From: an uncultured Lactobacillus sp.
GTDB lineage: Bacteria > Bacillota > Bacilli > Lactobacillales > Lactobacillaceae
Reading direction: 5' to 3'
Assembly (NCBI GenBank): GCA_945281075.1
Contig: CALYQE010000010.1
Location: 1 to 24,304, forward strand
DNA: 24,304 nt
Shown here piece after piece: positions 14,868-22,439 of this stretch (position 1 is the stretch's first letter; each line of letters begins with the position of its first letter). The notes under the pieces were generated by a model. That model was given only the letters and a program-made list of their open reading frames with translations, did not search any database and was not told the DNA's origin. The translations under genes and the position numbers were made by a program.

Positions 14868-15785
14868 ATGATTAGAGAACAAAAATTTCCGGTTTCAACG
14901 AAATACAAATGGTATGATATCAGCGACCTAAGTGAAGAAGATAGTAATAAATTACAGGATGAATTTAATTTTACGCCCGGCATGATCTCCTATATTTCTG
15001 ACCGTCACGAGCGTCCGCACTATGATTATGATACGCATACGCATATTCACCTGCTAGTTTACGATGTTCCCATCTGGCCAGCCAAAACGATCAAGCACTT
15101 TACAGCGCATCCGGTAACTTTTTTGGTGTCAGGTGAAAATATTTTTACGTTTCACACCAAATCGACGAGTTATGTCTTTGATGAGTTCAATGACATAGCC
15201 ATGAGAAAAGAATTGTCGCTGGCAAAAGACGTGACGGAACTGCTGATGAACTTTTTATTGTTTTTATCCCAATACTTCCAGCGCGCAGTGACCCAATTAG
15301 ACGTTCAGCGCAATACCCTGGATCAAAAGCTGTCTGATGAGATTGATAATAAAGATTTGGTTGAGCTCTCTAACATTGAAAAAAGTCTGGTCTATTTGTC
15401 AAGTTCAATTCAAACTAATTTAATGATGCTGCACAGTTTGAAACTGTCTGAGCTTGATTTTACCAAGCCTGCCCGTGAGCGATTGGACGACGTGTTAATC
15501 GAGTCCAACCAGTCGGCTGAGATGGTGAAAATCTCGCAGCAAGTAACGCAAACATTGTCTGCAACATCAAATAATATGATGAACAATAACCTGAATGATA
15601 CGATGAAATTCTTAACGGTCTGGTCACTGGTGTTAACGATTCCTACCATTTTAACCGGATTTTACGGGATGAATGTCAGCTTGCCCGTTGGGCACAACTC
15701 GTCTGATTGGATTGCCATCATGTTGATCACGATCGCCTTGATGGTTTGGTTGATTATTTTAATGAAGCGACATCATTTCTTCTAA
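14868..15785 (+). CDS. corA: CorA-family divalent cation channel/transporter
   Basis: Predicted Mg2+ (or Co2+/Ni2+) uptake protein of the cytoplasmic membrane, 305 residues. Large soluble N-terminal part (1-245) with the long helices expected for the CorA funnel, then two membrane helices at the C-terminus (about 247-266 and 281-299). The signature YGMN is at 266-269, directly after the first helix, and the C-terminal tail is basic (KRHHFF), as in CorA. The usual MPEL-like loop motif is not evident; the loop reads VSLPVGHNSSDW, so cation choice is open. GGGGTGA precedes the ATG. The next gene begins 15 bases after the stop, so the two are probably co-transcribed. Confidence 0.88.
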   Translation: MIREQKFPVSTKYKWYDISDLSEEDSNKLQDEFNFTPGMISYISDRHERPHYDYDTHTHIHLLVYDVPIWPAKTIKHFTAHPVTFLVSGENIFTFHTKSTSYVFDEFNDIAMRKELSLAKDVTELLMNFLLFLSQYFQRAVTQLDVQRNTLDQKLSDEIDNKDLVELSNIEKSLVYLSSSIQTNLMMLHSLKLSELDFTKPARERLDDVLIESNQSAEMVKISQQVTQTLSATSNNMMNNNLNDTMKFLTVWSLVLTIPTILTGFYGMNVSLPVGHNSSDWIAIMLITIALMVWLIILMKRHHFF

Positions 15786-15800
15786 AATTGAGGCAAGTAC

Positions 15801-16718
15801 ATGAAAAACAAAGTTATCTTTGGTTCGTTAGCGGCAACTTTTGTGGCATTTATGCTGTACACTGTGAGCTTAAGGCACGTTGCAAATACTAGCGTGCAAA
15901 TTGTTAACCAAAAAGAAACGGTCAAAAAAAAGAAAAGCAAAACTGGTCATGAGCCGAATGTGGAGGCAGTTGAGTTCCCCACTCATGTTAAAGTTGCCCC
16001 CGGAAGTAACAGCGACTGGACGAAGCAAATCAAAAAGGTCATGGGCAAAGATCAAAGTTATCAGGTAAGCGTTCAGGACTTAAACTCAGGCCGTTTTGCG
16101 CGAGTGGCTAATTCCACTAAAGCACATGGGGTCAGCTCAACTAGTCACCTGTTTTTGCTTGCAACTATTTATTATCAAGAAGAACATGGCAAGTTGAGTC
16201 AGCGTGAGGCGATTAAAATCAAAAAGGCTGACCGCGTTAAGGGCGAAAATATCCTGCAACCGGGAATTGCTTACGCAGTTTCATTCTTAAAGCAGTCCTT
16301 GCTGCGCGGTAGTAAAACAGCCGGCAATGCTTTGCTAAGAAAGGTTAAACCTAGGCAGATCAATGCAGTCGTTAAGAAAATGGGCGCCACCAAGACCAAG
16401 TTTAACAAGAAATACATGTCCCATCCCCGGGCGGTAACCACTGCGGCGGATTTGACTAAAATTATGGCCGACCTGTATCAAAATAAAACATTGAACCGGC
16501 AATATGCAAATTCGGTCTTAAGTTCTTTACACTTGAATGGCGAAAAACCGCAGGTGGTCAAAAACATCACAGGTACGACAATTTACGCCATTGGTGACAA
16601 GCGCACCAATGTTGCACTTGTGCAAGGCCACGGTCATGCATACTGTATCAGTGTTTGGAGTAACTCGGATCAACAATTTGCCAAACTAGGCAAGATATTT
16701 AATGACTTTTTTAAATAA
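15801..16718 (+). CDS. Membrane-anchored class A beta-lactamase-fold protein with altered catalytic motifs
   Basis: Resembles the serine beta-lactamase/penicillin-binding fold, 305 residues. One N-terminal helix (about 5-22), a Lys-rich linker (41-49), then the fold from about 75 outside the cell. The three catalytic motifs can be placed but are all changed: SxxK is S113-T-S-H116, SDN is G170-S-K172 (within GSKTAGN), and KTG is I256-T-G258. Such a protein is unlikely to hydrolyse beta-lactams or act as a peptidase; it may bind peptidoglycan or be a scaffold. The frame is intact and the ending WSNSDQQFAKLGKIFNDFF is family-like, so it is not a pseudogene. Co-transcribed with corA. Only a poor terminator-like stretch follows (16725-16745). 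Confidence 0.65.
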   Translation: MKNKVIFGSLAATFVAFMLYTVSLRHVANTSVQIVNQKETVKKKKSKTGHEPNVEAVEFPTHVKVAPGSNSDWTKQIKKVMGKDQSYQVSVQDLNSGRFARVANSTKAHGVSSTSHLFLLATIYYQEEHGKLSQREAIKIKKADRVKGENILQPGIAYAVSFLKQSLLRGSKTAGNALLRKVKPRQINAVVKKMGATKTKFNKKYMSHPRAVTTAADLTKIMADLYQNKTLNRQYANSVLSSLHLNGEKPQVVKNITGTTIYAIGDKRTNVALVQGHGHAYCISVWSNSDQQFAKLGKIFNDFFK

Positions 16719-16796
16719 AAAATAAGGCTCACTAGGGCTTTTTTAAGTGCGTAAAAATACAAGCACACAAAAAATTAATAATTTACAGCATGTAGA

Positions 16797-16825
16797 TTGT
16801 ATTCTTCAATGCGTAGTGTTATATT
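16797..16825 (+). promoter_or_regulatory. Promoter of the TetR-MMPL operon
   Basis: TTGTAT (16797-16802), 17-base spacer, TATATT (16820-16825). The operator-like palindrome below covers its -10 region. Confidence 0.7.
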
Positions 16826-16836
16826 GTTCACTATGC
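16811..16836. promoter_or_regulatory. TetR operator candidate
   Basis: GCGTAGTG (16811-16818) and CACTATGC (16829-16836) are inverted with one mismatch and a ten-base spacer that contains most of the -10 box. The size and place fit autorepression by the TetR protein encoded 20 bases downstream. Confidence 0.6.
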
Positions 16837-16855
16837 TAACAAAGGAGGCGTGAAA

Positions 16856-17410
16856 TTGGTTAAAAAAAGGAGCCTTGATCTTGATAAGGTAATTGCGAAG
16901 GCGACGGAGCTGATTGGTCGGAAAGGACTTTCCGCGACTACTCTGCCGAACTTAGCTAAGGAGCTAGGCGTTCGTTCGCAGTCACTCTATCATTATGTTT
17001 CGGGTCGAAAGCAGTTGTTATCGCTTGTTGGTGCAAGCAGAATAAAAATCTTAGGAAAAAAATTGGTTGAAAATCTGATCGGTCTTTCGGGCGAAAAAGC
17101 ACTACTGAAGTTTGCGGATATCGTTCGTAACTTTATTTTGAATGATCCTGCTTTATTCAGCATTCTTTACCATTTGAATGAGTATCATCCGGAAGATGCT
17201 ATCACTAAAGAGATTATGAACGTCATCGCCTTGGCAGATAAGCTAAATTTAAGCAGCGATAGTACAGTCTCGCTCCATTCTTTAATTGGTGCGGTTCTTG
17301 GTTACGTCTTTTTAGATGTTTCGGCGTCATTTGAAGATGAGAGCAGCAGTGATGCGGATCAGGGCTACCACGATATGATTATTAAATTAGTTCAACCCAA
17401 AGAGAGTTAA
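16856..17410 (+). CDS. TetR-family transcriptional regulator
   Basis: Probable repressor of its own operon and the MMPL transporter. N-terminal HTH at about 22-50: ATTLPNLAKELGVRSQSLYH, then a helical ligand-binding domain to residue 184. The start is taken as TTG 16856 because AAAGGAGG (16841-16848) is seven bases before it; GTG at 16850 is only one base from that site. The domain after the HTH (LSGEKALLKFADIVRNFI, then PALFSILYHLNEYHPEDA) resembles TetR_C_33-type domains, a tentative match. The MMPL gene starts 24 bases after the stop, the usual regulator-plus-pump arrangement, so the ligand is likely a toxic compound or lipid carried by the pump. Confidence 0.88.
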   Translation: MVKKRSLDLDKVIAKATELIGRKGLSATTLPNLAKELGVRSQSLYHYVSGRKQLLSLVGASRIKILGKKLVENLIGLSGEKALLKFADIVRNFILNDPALFSILYHLNEYHPEDAITKEIMNVIALADKLNLSSDSTVSLHSLIGAVLGYVFLDVSASFEDESSSDADQGYHDMIIKLVQPKES

Positions 17411-17434
17411 TTAGTTTTTGAAAGGAAGAGCAGA

Positions 17435-20425
17435 GTGCAAAAATTATTGAAAAATCGGATTTTTTCATTTATTGCATGGATTTTAATTTTAATTATTTCT
17501 GTTGTGACTTTGCCAGACGTCACGGGATTAACGCGTGAACACTCAAACATTTCCTTACCCGCTGATGTCCAAAGTGAAGTTGCAAAATCCATTCAAAATG
17601 ATTGGGGTCCGAAACAAAAGGATACCTATCAGGTAGCGATTGTTTTTAACAAAAAGAATGGCAAACTAACTGCAGATGACAAAAATGCAATTAATGAAAC
17701 AATCACACACCTCAAAGATAATAAGAGCAAGTATGGCATTAAAATGATTCTTGCTCCGGAAGACAATATCGCGACCAAAAAGCAATTGGAGTCCAAAAAC
17801 AAAACAACTTGGATTTTACAAGCTAATGTTGCTAAAAAGCACGCGCCAATCAACGATGTTGAGCAGGAATTGACCAAGGCCGCTAAAACTGCCGGGATCA
17901 GAACTTACGTCACTGGTGCCGATGTTTTACAAAATTCTTTCTCAAATTCGATTCAAGAAGGAATTAAGAAAACAGAAGCAATTACTGTTGTCTTCATTTT
18001 TATCGTTTTAATAATTGTCTTCAGATCACCAATAGTGCCGCTGATTTCATTGTTAACGGTGGGCGTCTCATTTATTACCTCATTTTCAATTGTGACCAAT
18101 CTGGTCAAGTTTCAAAATTTCCCGTTTTCAAACTTTACTCAGGTGTTCATGGTAATTGTCCTGTTTGGAATCGGGACAGACTACAACATTCTCCTGTATG
18201 ATAAATTCAAGGAAGATCTAGGTAAGGGAATGGATCGCTATGAAGCGATGAAAGATTCGCTCAAAGTTGCCGGCAAAACGATCCTGTATTCAGGTTCCTC
18301 GATTTTAATCGGTTTTTCGGCACTGAGCTTGGCAAACTTTTCAATTTACCAGTCGGCCGTTGGTGTTGCAGTCGGCGTTGCCGTTTTGCTATTAGTATTA
18401 TTGACTTTAAATCCTTTCTTCATGGCTGTGCTTGGCGAAAAAATGTTTTGGCCAGTTAAGAAGTTTGCAGGAGAGCAAGAAGATAAATTATGGCACGGTA
18501 TTTCCAAGGCAACGCTTGCTCATCCAATTATCTATTTGCTGGTGCTAGCGGTAGTTGTGACGCCATTTGCTTTATTGTACTCAGGTCATTTGAATTATGA
18601 CGATACTGATGAAATTGACAATGCCACCCTGGCAAAAGCTGGTATGCGCGTAGTGCAAGAGAACTTTTCAAAAGGGATGGCAGAACCGTCAACTTTATAC
18701 ATTAAGAGCGACCACCGGCTTGATAATGAGGCCGATTTAAGATTGCTCGACCAGTTAACTAGACAGTTAAAGGCTTCCGGCGATATTTCACTGGTAACCT
18801 CTGTCACTCAGCCTTATGGCAAACCAATTGCGCAGCTATATGTGAAAAACCAATTAAATACGGTTAACCAAGGGGTTGATCAAGCGCGCGCCGGCTTAGG
18901 AAAACTAAGCAAAGCAAGTAAAAAGCTGTCAAGTGGTGCCAGTCAATTAGCTAGCGGCACTAGCCAGCTGCAAAACGGCACAGGTCAACTCCAAAGTGGG
19001 GCAAATCAGCTCCATGATGGAACCGGTCAATTGCAAAATGGTGTTGGCCAGTTGCAAAGCGGCTCTGGACGTTTGCAAAGCGGTACGGGGCAGATGACTA
19101 ACGGCTTAAACCAGTTGAATACGCAATTAGCAGCTGGTTCAAAGGAAATTGCTTCGGCTCAGTCAAACACTAAGGCAGCACTAGAAAAAAGCTATCAGGC
19201 AAATCTTGCTCAAAGCATCAATCGTGTTCCTGGATTGACCCAACAGCAAAAGATGGCAGCAATGCAAGCAGCAGGGGCAGCTTTAGAAAAATCATGGGCC
19301 CAGGTTGCTGGTTCCATGCCGAATGTTGCTGGCCAGATGGGGCAATTGCAAAGTGGTGTTGGCAAGCTCGCTTCAGCCTCTGGTCAACTAAATACCGGTG
19401 CTACTACCCTAAATGGCGGACTTGGTCAGCTGAATTCAAATGTCGGCAAGCTCAACTCGAGCGTTGGTCAATTTAGTTCGAGTATAGGTCAGCTCAATTC
19501 AAGCGTTGGGCAGTTAAATACAGGTGCAAGTCAGCTAGCTGATGGCAGCCCTAAAATAACCGCTGGCGTCGATGAAATTAACAGCGGCCTAGGTCAAGGC
19601 GCCGCTTACTTAACTGGCCTTGCAGGTTCGTCCGCTGCGGATACTTTCTACATTCCAAAAGAATTTATCAAAAATGAAACCTTCCAAACCTCAGTTAAAA
19701 ATTACCTCAGTCCAGACAAGAAATCAGCAATGATCATGATTGTCTTTAATTCTAATCCAAGTGACACTGAGGCCACTGAAAAAGCGCAAGAGCTTAGTTT
19801 GATGGCGAAAAAATCATTGCAGGGTACGCGTCTTGATAAAGCAACCATTGCCATGGGCGGAGAAAGCTCAAACATTGCTGACATTAAGGACATCGCTAAT
19901 AAGGACTTTATTAGAACTGCGGCAATTATGCTGATTGGTATTGGGATCGCGCTGATCTTTGTCACGCGTTCACTTCTGCAGCCTGTCTACATTCTGGGCA
20001 CGCTCTTAATTGCCTACTTTTGTTCGCTATCAATTACCGAATGGGTTGTCAAAGCAACAATGGGTAAAAACATGTTAACTTGGAATACCCCATTCTTTGG
20101 CTTTATTTTACTGATTGCCTTAGGCGTTGATTACAGCATTTTCTTAATGACGCGGTATCGCGAAATTGAGGGGTCAAAGCCGAGCGAAAGAATGCTAAAG
20201 GCATGTGGCATCATTGGTACAGTAGTTGTTTCTGCGGCCATTATTCTTGGGGGCACATTCGCGGCCTTAATTCCCTCCGGAATCCCAACTTTAATTGAAG
20301 TTGCTTTAACGGTGATTATTGGACTGATTATTTTAGTCTTTATCATGCCGATTACTCTTTCAGCAGCCGTTAAATTAACGTATGAGGGCGTTCACTGGAA
20401 AAAGAATAAACGCGTTAAAAGTTAA
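17435..20425 (+). CDS. MMPL/RND-superfamily transporter with heptad-repeat extracellular domain
   Basis: Predicted proton-driven exporter of lipids or drugs, 996 residues, start GTG with GGAAG upstream. Layout: helix 1 at about 8-27; first extracellular domain about 30-180; helices about 182-345; second extracellular domain about 390-815; helices about 825-980. Proton-relay Asp-Tyr pairs are present in both halves: GIGTDYNILLYDKF (Asp249) and ALGVDYSIFLMTRY (Asp899). The second extracellular domain has two blocks of seven-residue repeats of the QLxxGxx type, at about 487-566 and 634-706, likely a long coiled coil as in YhgE/Pip-like and actinobacterial MMPL relatives. Controlled with the TetR gene. 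Substrate unknown. Confidence 0.9.
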   Translation: MQKLLKNRIFSFIAWILILIISVVTLPDVTGLTREHSNISLPADVQSEVAKSIQNDWGPKQKDTYQVAIVFNKKNGKLTADDKNAINETITHLKDNKSKYGIKMILAPEDNIATKKQLESKNKTTWILQANVAKKHAPINDVEQELTKAAKTAGIRTYVTGADVLQNSFSNSIQEGIKKTEAITVVFIFIVLIIVFRSPIVPLISLLTVGVSFITSFSIVTNLVKFQNFPFSNFTQVFMVIVLFGIGTDYNILLYDKFKEDLGKGMDRYEAMKDSLKVAGKTILYSGSSILIGFSALSLANFSIYQSAVGVAVGVAVLLLVLLTLNPFFMAVLGEKMFWPVKKFAGEQEDKLWHGISKATLAHPIIYLLVLAVVVTPFALLYSGHLNYDDTDEIDNATLAKAGMRVVQENFSKGMAEPSTLYIKSDHRLDNEADLRLLDQLTRQLKASGDISLVTSVTQPYGKPIAQLYVKNQLNTVNQGVDQARAGLGKLSKASKKLSSGASQLASGTSQLQNGTGQLQSGANQLHDGTGQLQNGVGQLQSGSGRLQSGTGQMTNGLNQLNTQLAAGSKEIASAQSNTKAALEKSYQANLAQSINRVPGLTQQQKMAAMQAAGAALEKSWAQVAGSMPNVAGQMGQLQSGVGKLASASGQLNTGATTLNGGLGQLNSNVGKLNSSVGQFSSSIGQLNSSVGQLNTGASQLADGSPKITAGVDEINSGLGQGAAYLTGLAGSSAADTFYIPKEFIKNETFQTSVKNYLSPDKKSAMIMIVFNSNPSDTEATEKAQELSLMAKKSLQGTRLDKATIAMGGESSNIADIKDIANKDFIRTAAIMLIGIGIALIFVTRSLLQPVYILGTLLIAYFCSLSITEWVVKATMGKNMLTWNTPFFGFILLIALGVDYSIFLMTRYREIEGSKPSERMLKACGIIGTVVVSAAIILGGTFAALIPSGIPTLIEVALTVIIGLIILVFIMPITLSAAVKLTYEGVHWKKNKRVKS

Positions 20426-20437
20426 ACAATCAAAAGC

Positions 20438-20476
20438 AAAAGATTGAAACTCTAGTTAGAGCTTTCAATCTTTTTT
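20438..20476 (+). terminator. Terminator of the TetR-MMPL operon
   Basis: AAAAGATTGAAA (20438-20449) pairs with TTTCAATCTTTT; CTCTA/TAGAG extends the stem; T6 follows. Confidence 0.9.
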
Positions 20477-20507
20477 GTTTGTTAGTCTTAAAAAAATAAG
20501 AATGCCT

Positions 20508-20536
20508 TTGCAAATCCCAAAAAGCTGAAATATAAT
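20508..20536 (+). promoter_or_regulatory. Strong promoter of the ABC-F leader
   Basis: TTGCAA (20508-20513), 17-base spacer, perfect TATAAT (20531-20536). The implied transcript has a leader of about 215 bases before the ABC-F start, holding two short peptide ORFs and a hairpin. Confidence 0.88.
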
Positions 20537-20580
20537 TGAAAGAAAAATAAGTAAATTTTAATTTGACGGAGGAAAGAGTC

Positions 20581-20607
20581 ATGTCAATAAAAAGCACGAA
20601 TAGGTAA
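20581..20607 (+). CDS. Leader peptide 1 (MSIKSTNR), 8 residues
   Basis: ATG with a strong GGAGG (20568-20572) eight bases upstream, eight codons and TAA. Its only apparent use would be ribosome loading in the ABC-F leader. Basic, with Lys and Arg, as many stalling leader peptides are. No family known; assigned from position, ribosome site and length. Confidence 0.55.
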   Translation: MSIKSTNR

Positions 20608-20654
20608 AGCTAAATAGCAACGATTTAATTTTTTATCATGCGCTAATAGTGGAG

Positions 20655-20692
20655 CCTACAAAATCTAAACAAGATTAGAACTAGCTTGTAGG
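20655..20692 (+). promoter_or_regulatory. Leader hairpin overlapping the ribosome site of leader peptide 2
   Basis: CCTACAA (20655-20661) pairs with TTGTAGG (20686-20692), and AATCT (20662-20666) with AGATT (20672-20676). The right arm contains the first half of the AGGAGG site (20690-20695), so folding should hide it. No T-run follows, so translational rather than transcriptional control is more likely. Confidence 0.6.
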
Positions 20693-20702
20693 AGGTATTC
20701 CA

Positions 20703-20729
20703 ATGAAGACTGAAACTTATGCCAAATAA
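20703..20729 (+). CDS. Leader peptide 2 (MKTETYAK), 8 residues
   Basis: ATG with AGGAGG (20690-20695) seven bases upstream, eight codons and TAA, ending 29 bases before the ABC-F start. A ribosome here would lie close to the GAGGT site of the main gene (20749-20753). Together with leader peptide 1 and the hairpin it looks like a two-step attenuator. Confidence 0.55.
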   Translation: MKTETYAK

Positions 20730-20758
20730 ATCAGTTAGTCTATTACCGAGGTAAAAAA

Positions 20759-22330
20759 TTGGAACTAATTAAAATAAATCAGTTAAAAGTAAGAGTTGCA
20801 GAAGTACAATTATTTCAAATTGAAAGTTTAGGCATTAATTCAAGGCAAAAAGTTGGTTTAATTGGGGATAATGGCGTTGGCAAAACGACCCTGATGAAAC
20901 TTATCGCTGGTGAGGCCAACTTTTCTGAGCTCGTGAAAATTACGGGTTCAGTAGCACGTGCTGGTAATTGTTCATACGTTCCGCAATTGCTTGATGCGGC
21001 TAATCAAAGCGGCGGTCAGCGCGAGAAACTGACAATTAGTGAGGCGACTGCCAAGCTACGCAACGCAGCAAATGCACTCCTGCTATTAGATGAGCCGACT
21101 TCCAACTTGGATTTTCAACAGCTAAAATGGTTAATTAACTTAATTAAGGGTTTGAAAAGCGCTTGTTTAATCATCAGTCATGACCAAGCATTTCTCAATC
21201 AAGTGTGCGACACAATTTGGTGCATTAAAAAGGGCCAAGTAATTACCTTCAAAGGAACTTACGCTGAGTTTGAAGAGAATCAGCAAAAACAGCGAGCCCG
21301 TGCTGAAACAAAGTATGCTGAACAAGCAAGGCATCTTCAGCATTTAAAAACTAGTTTTAACCAACATCTTAATAAAGCTAAATCTTTTAACCGGAAGAAA
21401 GGTGAAATTTCAAGCTCTGACTGGCGGTCAAAGTCAATGGGCAAAGTCAATACCGCTAACAATGTTATCCGCTCTAGCAAAATTCTCAGCAACCGCATCG
21501 AAAAAGAAGAAAAAGCGATGATAAAGCCGGAGGTGCAAAAACAAATCACCTTAAAAAATGGCCTTGCCAAAATGACGGATTTAGCTATTTCACCTAAAAG
21601 CAAAGCGCTTCGACTTGAGCCGCAGCAAATAGTTGCTTATCAGCAGCAGCTGTTTGCGTTTGACCAGGAAGTTGAACTGAAATATCAAACTAAAGCGGTC
21701 TTAACAGGAAAAAATGGTGCAGGCAAGTCAGTTTTTTTAAGCCAAATCAAAAACCGGCAGCTAAGCGGTTTTTATCATCCCAAGCTGCAAATAGGGTATT
21801 TTAGCCAAAATATTATTAAATTACAGTCAAATGAAACATTGTTGCAATCGATCATGAGAACCAGCATTTTTAATGATGAAGCGGTGATGCAAATTTTGGC
21901 GGACCTGCACTTATGGCCAAAACGTTACCAACAAATCAACAGTTTAAGTGGTGGTCAACTAGTTTGCTTTAACTTGGCGAAAATTATCACGGGCAAGTAT
22001 AACCTGTTGCTGCTAGATGAGCCAACTAACTTTCTGGATATTGCCGCAATTAACGCTTTAGCCGAGTTTATTAATGCTTATCCATATGCTGTGATTGCCG
22101 TTTCGCATGACCAGGCCTTTGTCGATCACCTAAAAGCACAGAGATGGACGATTGCTCAGCAGCAGTTACTGACTAAGCCAGGGCAAGCTAAACAGCCGCC
22201 AGCTGAAAAGCGCAATGAACTTGAACTGCTCAAATTTCAGCGTGATAAATTAATGCTTGATCCGGCTGCAGCGCTGACGGAAATTAAGCAACTAAGTGCG
22301 AGAATCCAAAAATTAGAAGACAAAGTTTAA
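20759..22330 (+). CDS. ABC-F ATPase, ribosome-protection type (Vga/Msr/Lsa-like)
   Basis: Predicted soluble ATPase that binds the ribosomal E site; family members protect against macrolides, lincosamides, streptogramins or pleuromutilins, though others are housekeeping. Start TTG with GAGGT upstream; 523 residues. First ATPase: Walker A GDNGVGKT at 36-43, signature SGGQ at 84-87, Walker B LLLLDEP with Glu112, His141. Linker about 170-285 is long, charged and helical, the domain that reaches the peptidyl-transferase centre. Second ATPase: GKNGAGKS at 317-324, LSGGQ at 396-400, LLLDEP with Glu421, His450. Only about 40 residues separate Walker A and signature in the first half, as in Vga/Msr-type proteins. 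C-terminal coiled coil (about 480-523). The antibiotic spectrum cannot be read. Confidence 0.88.
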   Translation: MELIKINQLKVRVAEVQLFQIESLGINSRQKVGLIGDNGVGKTTLMKLIAGEANFSELVKITGSVARAGNCSYVPQLLDAANQSGGQREKLTISEATAKLRNAANALLLLDEPTSNLDFQQLKWLINLIKGLKSACLIISHDQAFLNQVCDTIWCIKKGQVITFKGTYAEFEENQQKQRARAETKYAEQARHLQHLKTSFNQHLNKAKSFNRKKGEISSSDWRSKSMGKVNTANNVIRSSKILSNRIEKEEKAMIKPEVQKQITLKNGLAKMTDLAISPKSKALRLEPQQIVAYQQQLFAFDQEVELKYQTKAVLTGKNGAGKSVFLSQIKNRQLSGFYHPKLQIGYFSQNIIKLQSNETLLQSIMRTSIFNDEAVMQILADLHLWPKRYQQINSLSGGQLVCFNLAKIITGKYNLLLLDEPTNFLDIAAINALAEFINAYPYAVIAVSHDQAFVDHLKAQRWTIAQQQLLTKPGQAKQPPAEKRNELELLKFQRDKLMLDPAAALTEIKQLSARIQKLEDKV

Positions 22331-22351
22331 GAATAACTAGCAATTATCTTG

Positions 22352-22389
22352 AAAAGTGCGATAAAGAAATTTTCTTTATCGCACTTTTT
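22352..22389 (+). terminator. Terminator of the ABC-F gene
   Basis: Near-perfect stem of AAAAGTGCGATAAAGAA and TTCTTTATCGCACTTTT with a short loop and T-run. Confidence 0.92.
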
Positions 22390-22439
22390 GTTTTATGATT
22401 AACGTACTGAATAATTAGATTGAGCAAAGGATGTTTCTT

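Noticed and set aside
15801..16718. Functional beta-lactamase resistance gene
   Set aside because: The Lys of SxxK, the SDN motif and the Lys of KTG are all replaced.
16850..16855. GTG start for the TetR gene
   Set aside because: Only one base from the AAAGGAGG ribosome site; TTG at 16856 has proper spacing.
18890..19560. Short direct repeats that could suggest a CRISPR array or non-coding satellite
   Set aside because: The period is 21 bases, in frame, and encodes QLxxG heptads within an intact transporter gene.
20608..20640. Possible transcriptional attenuator with a T6 run after leader peptide 1
   Set aside because: Only a tiny GCTA/TAGC stem precedes the T-run; too weak to call a terminator.
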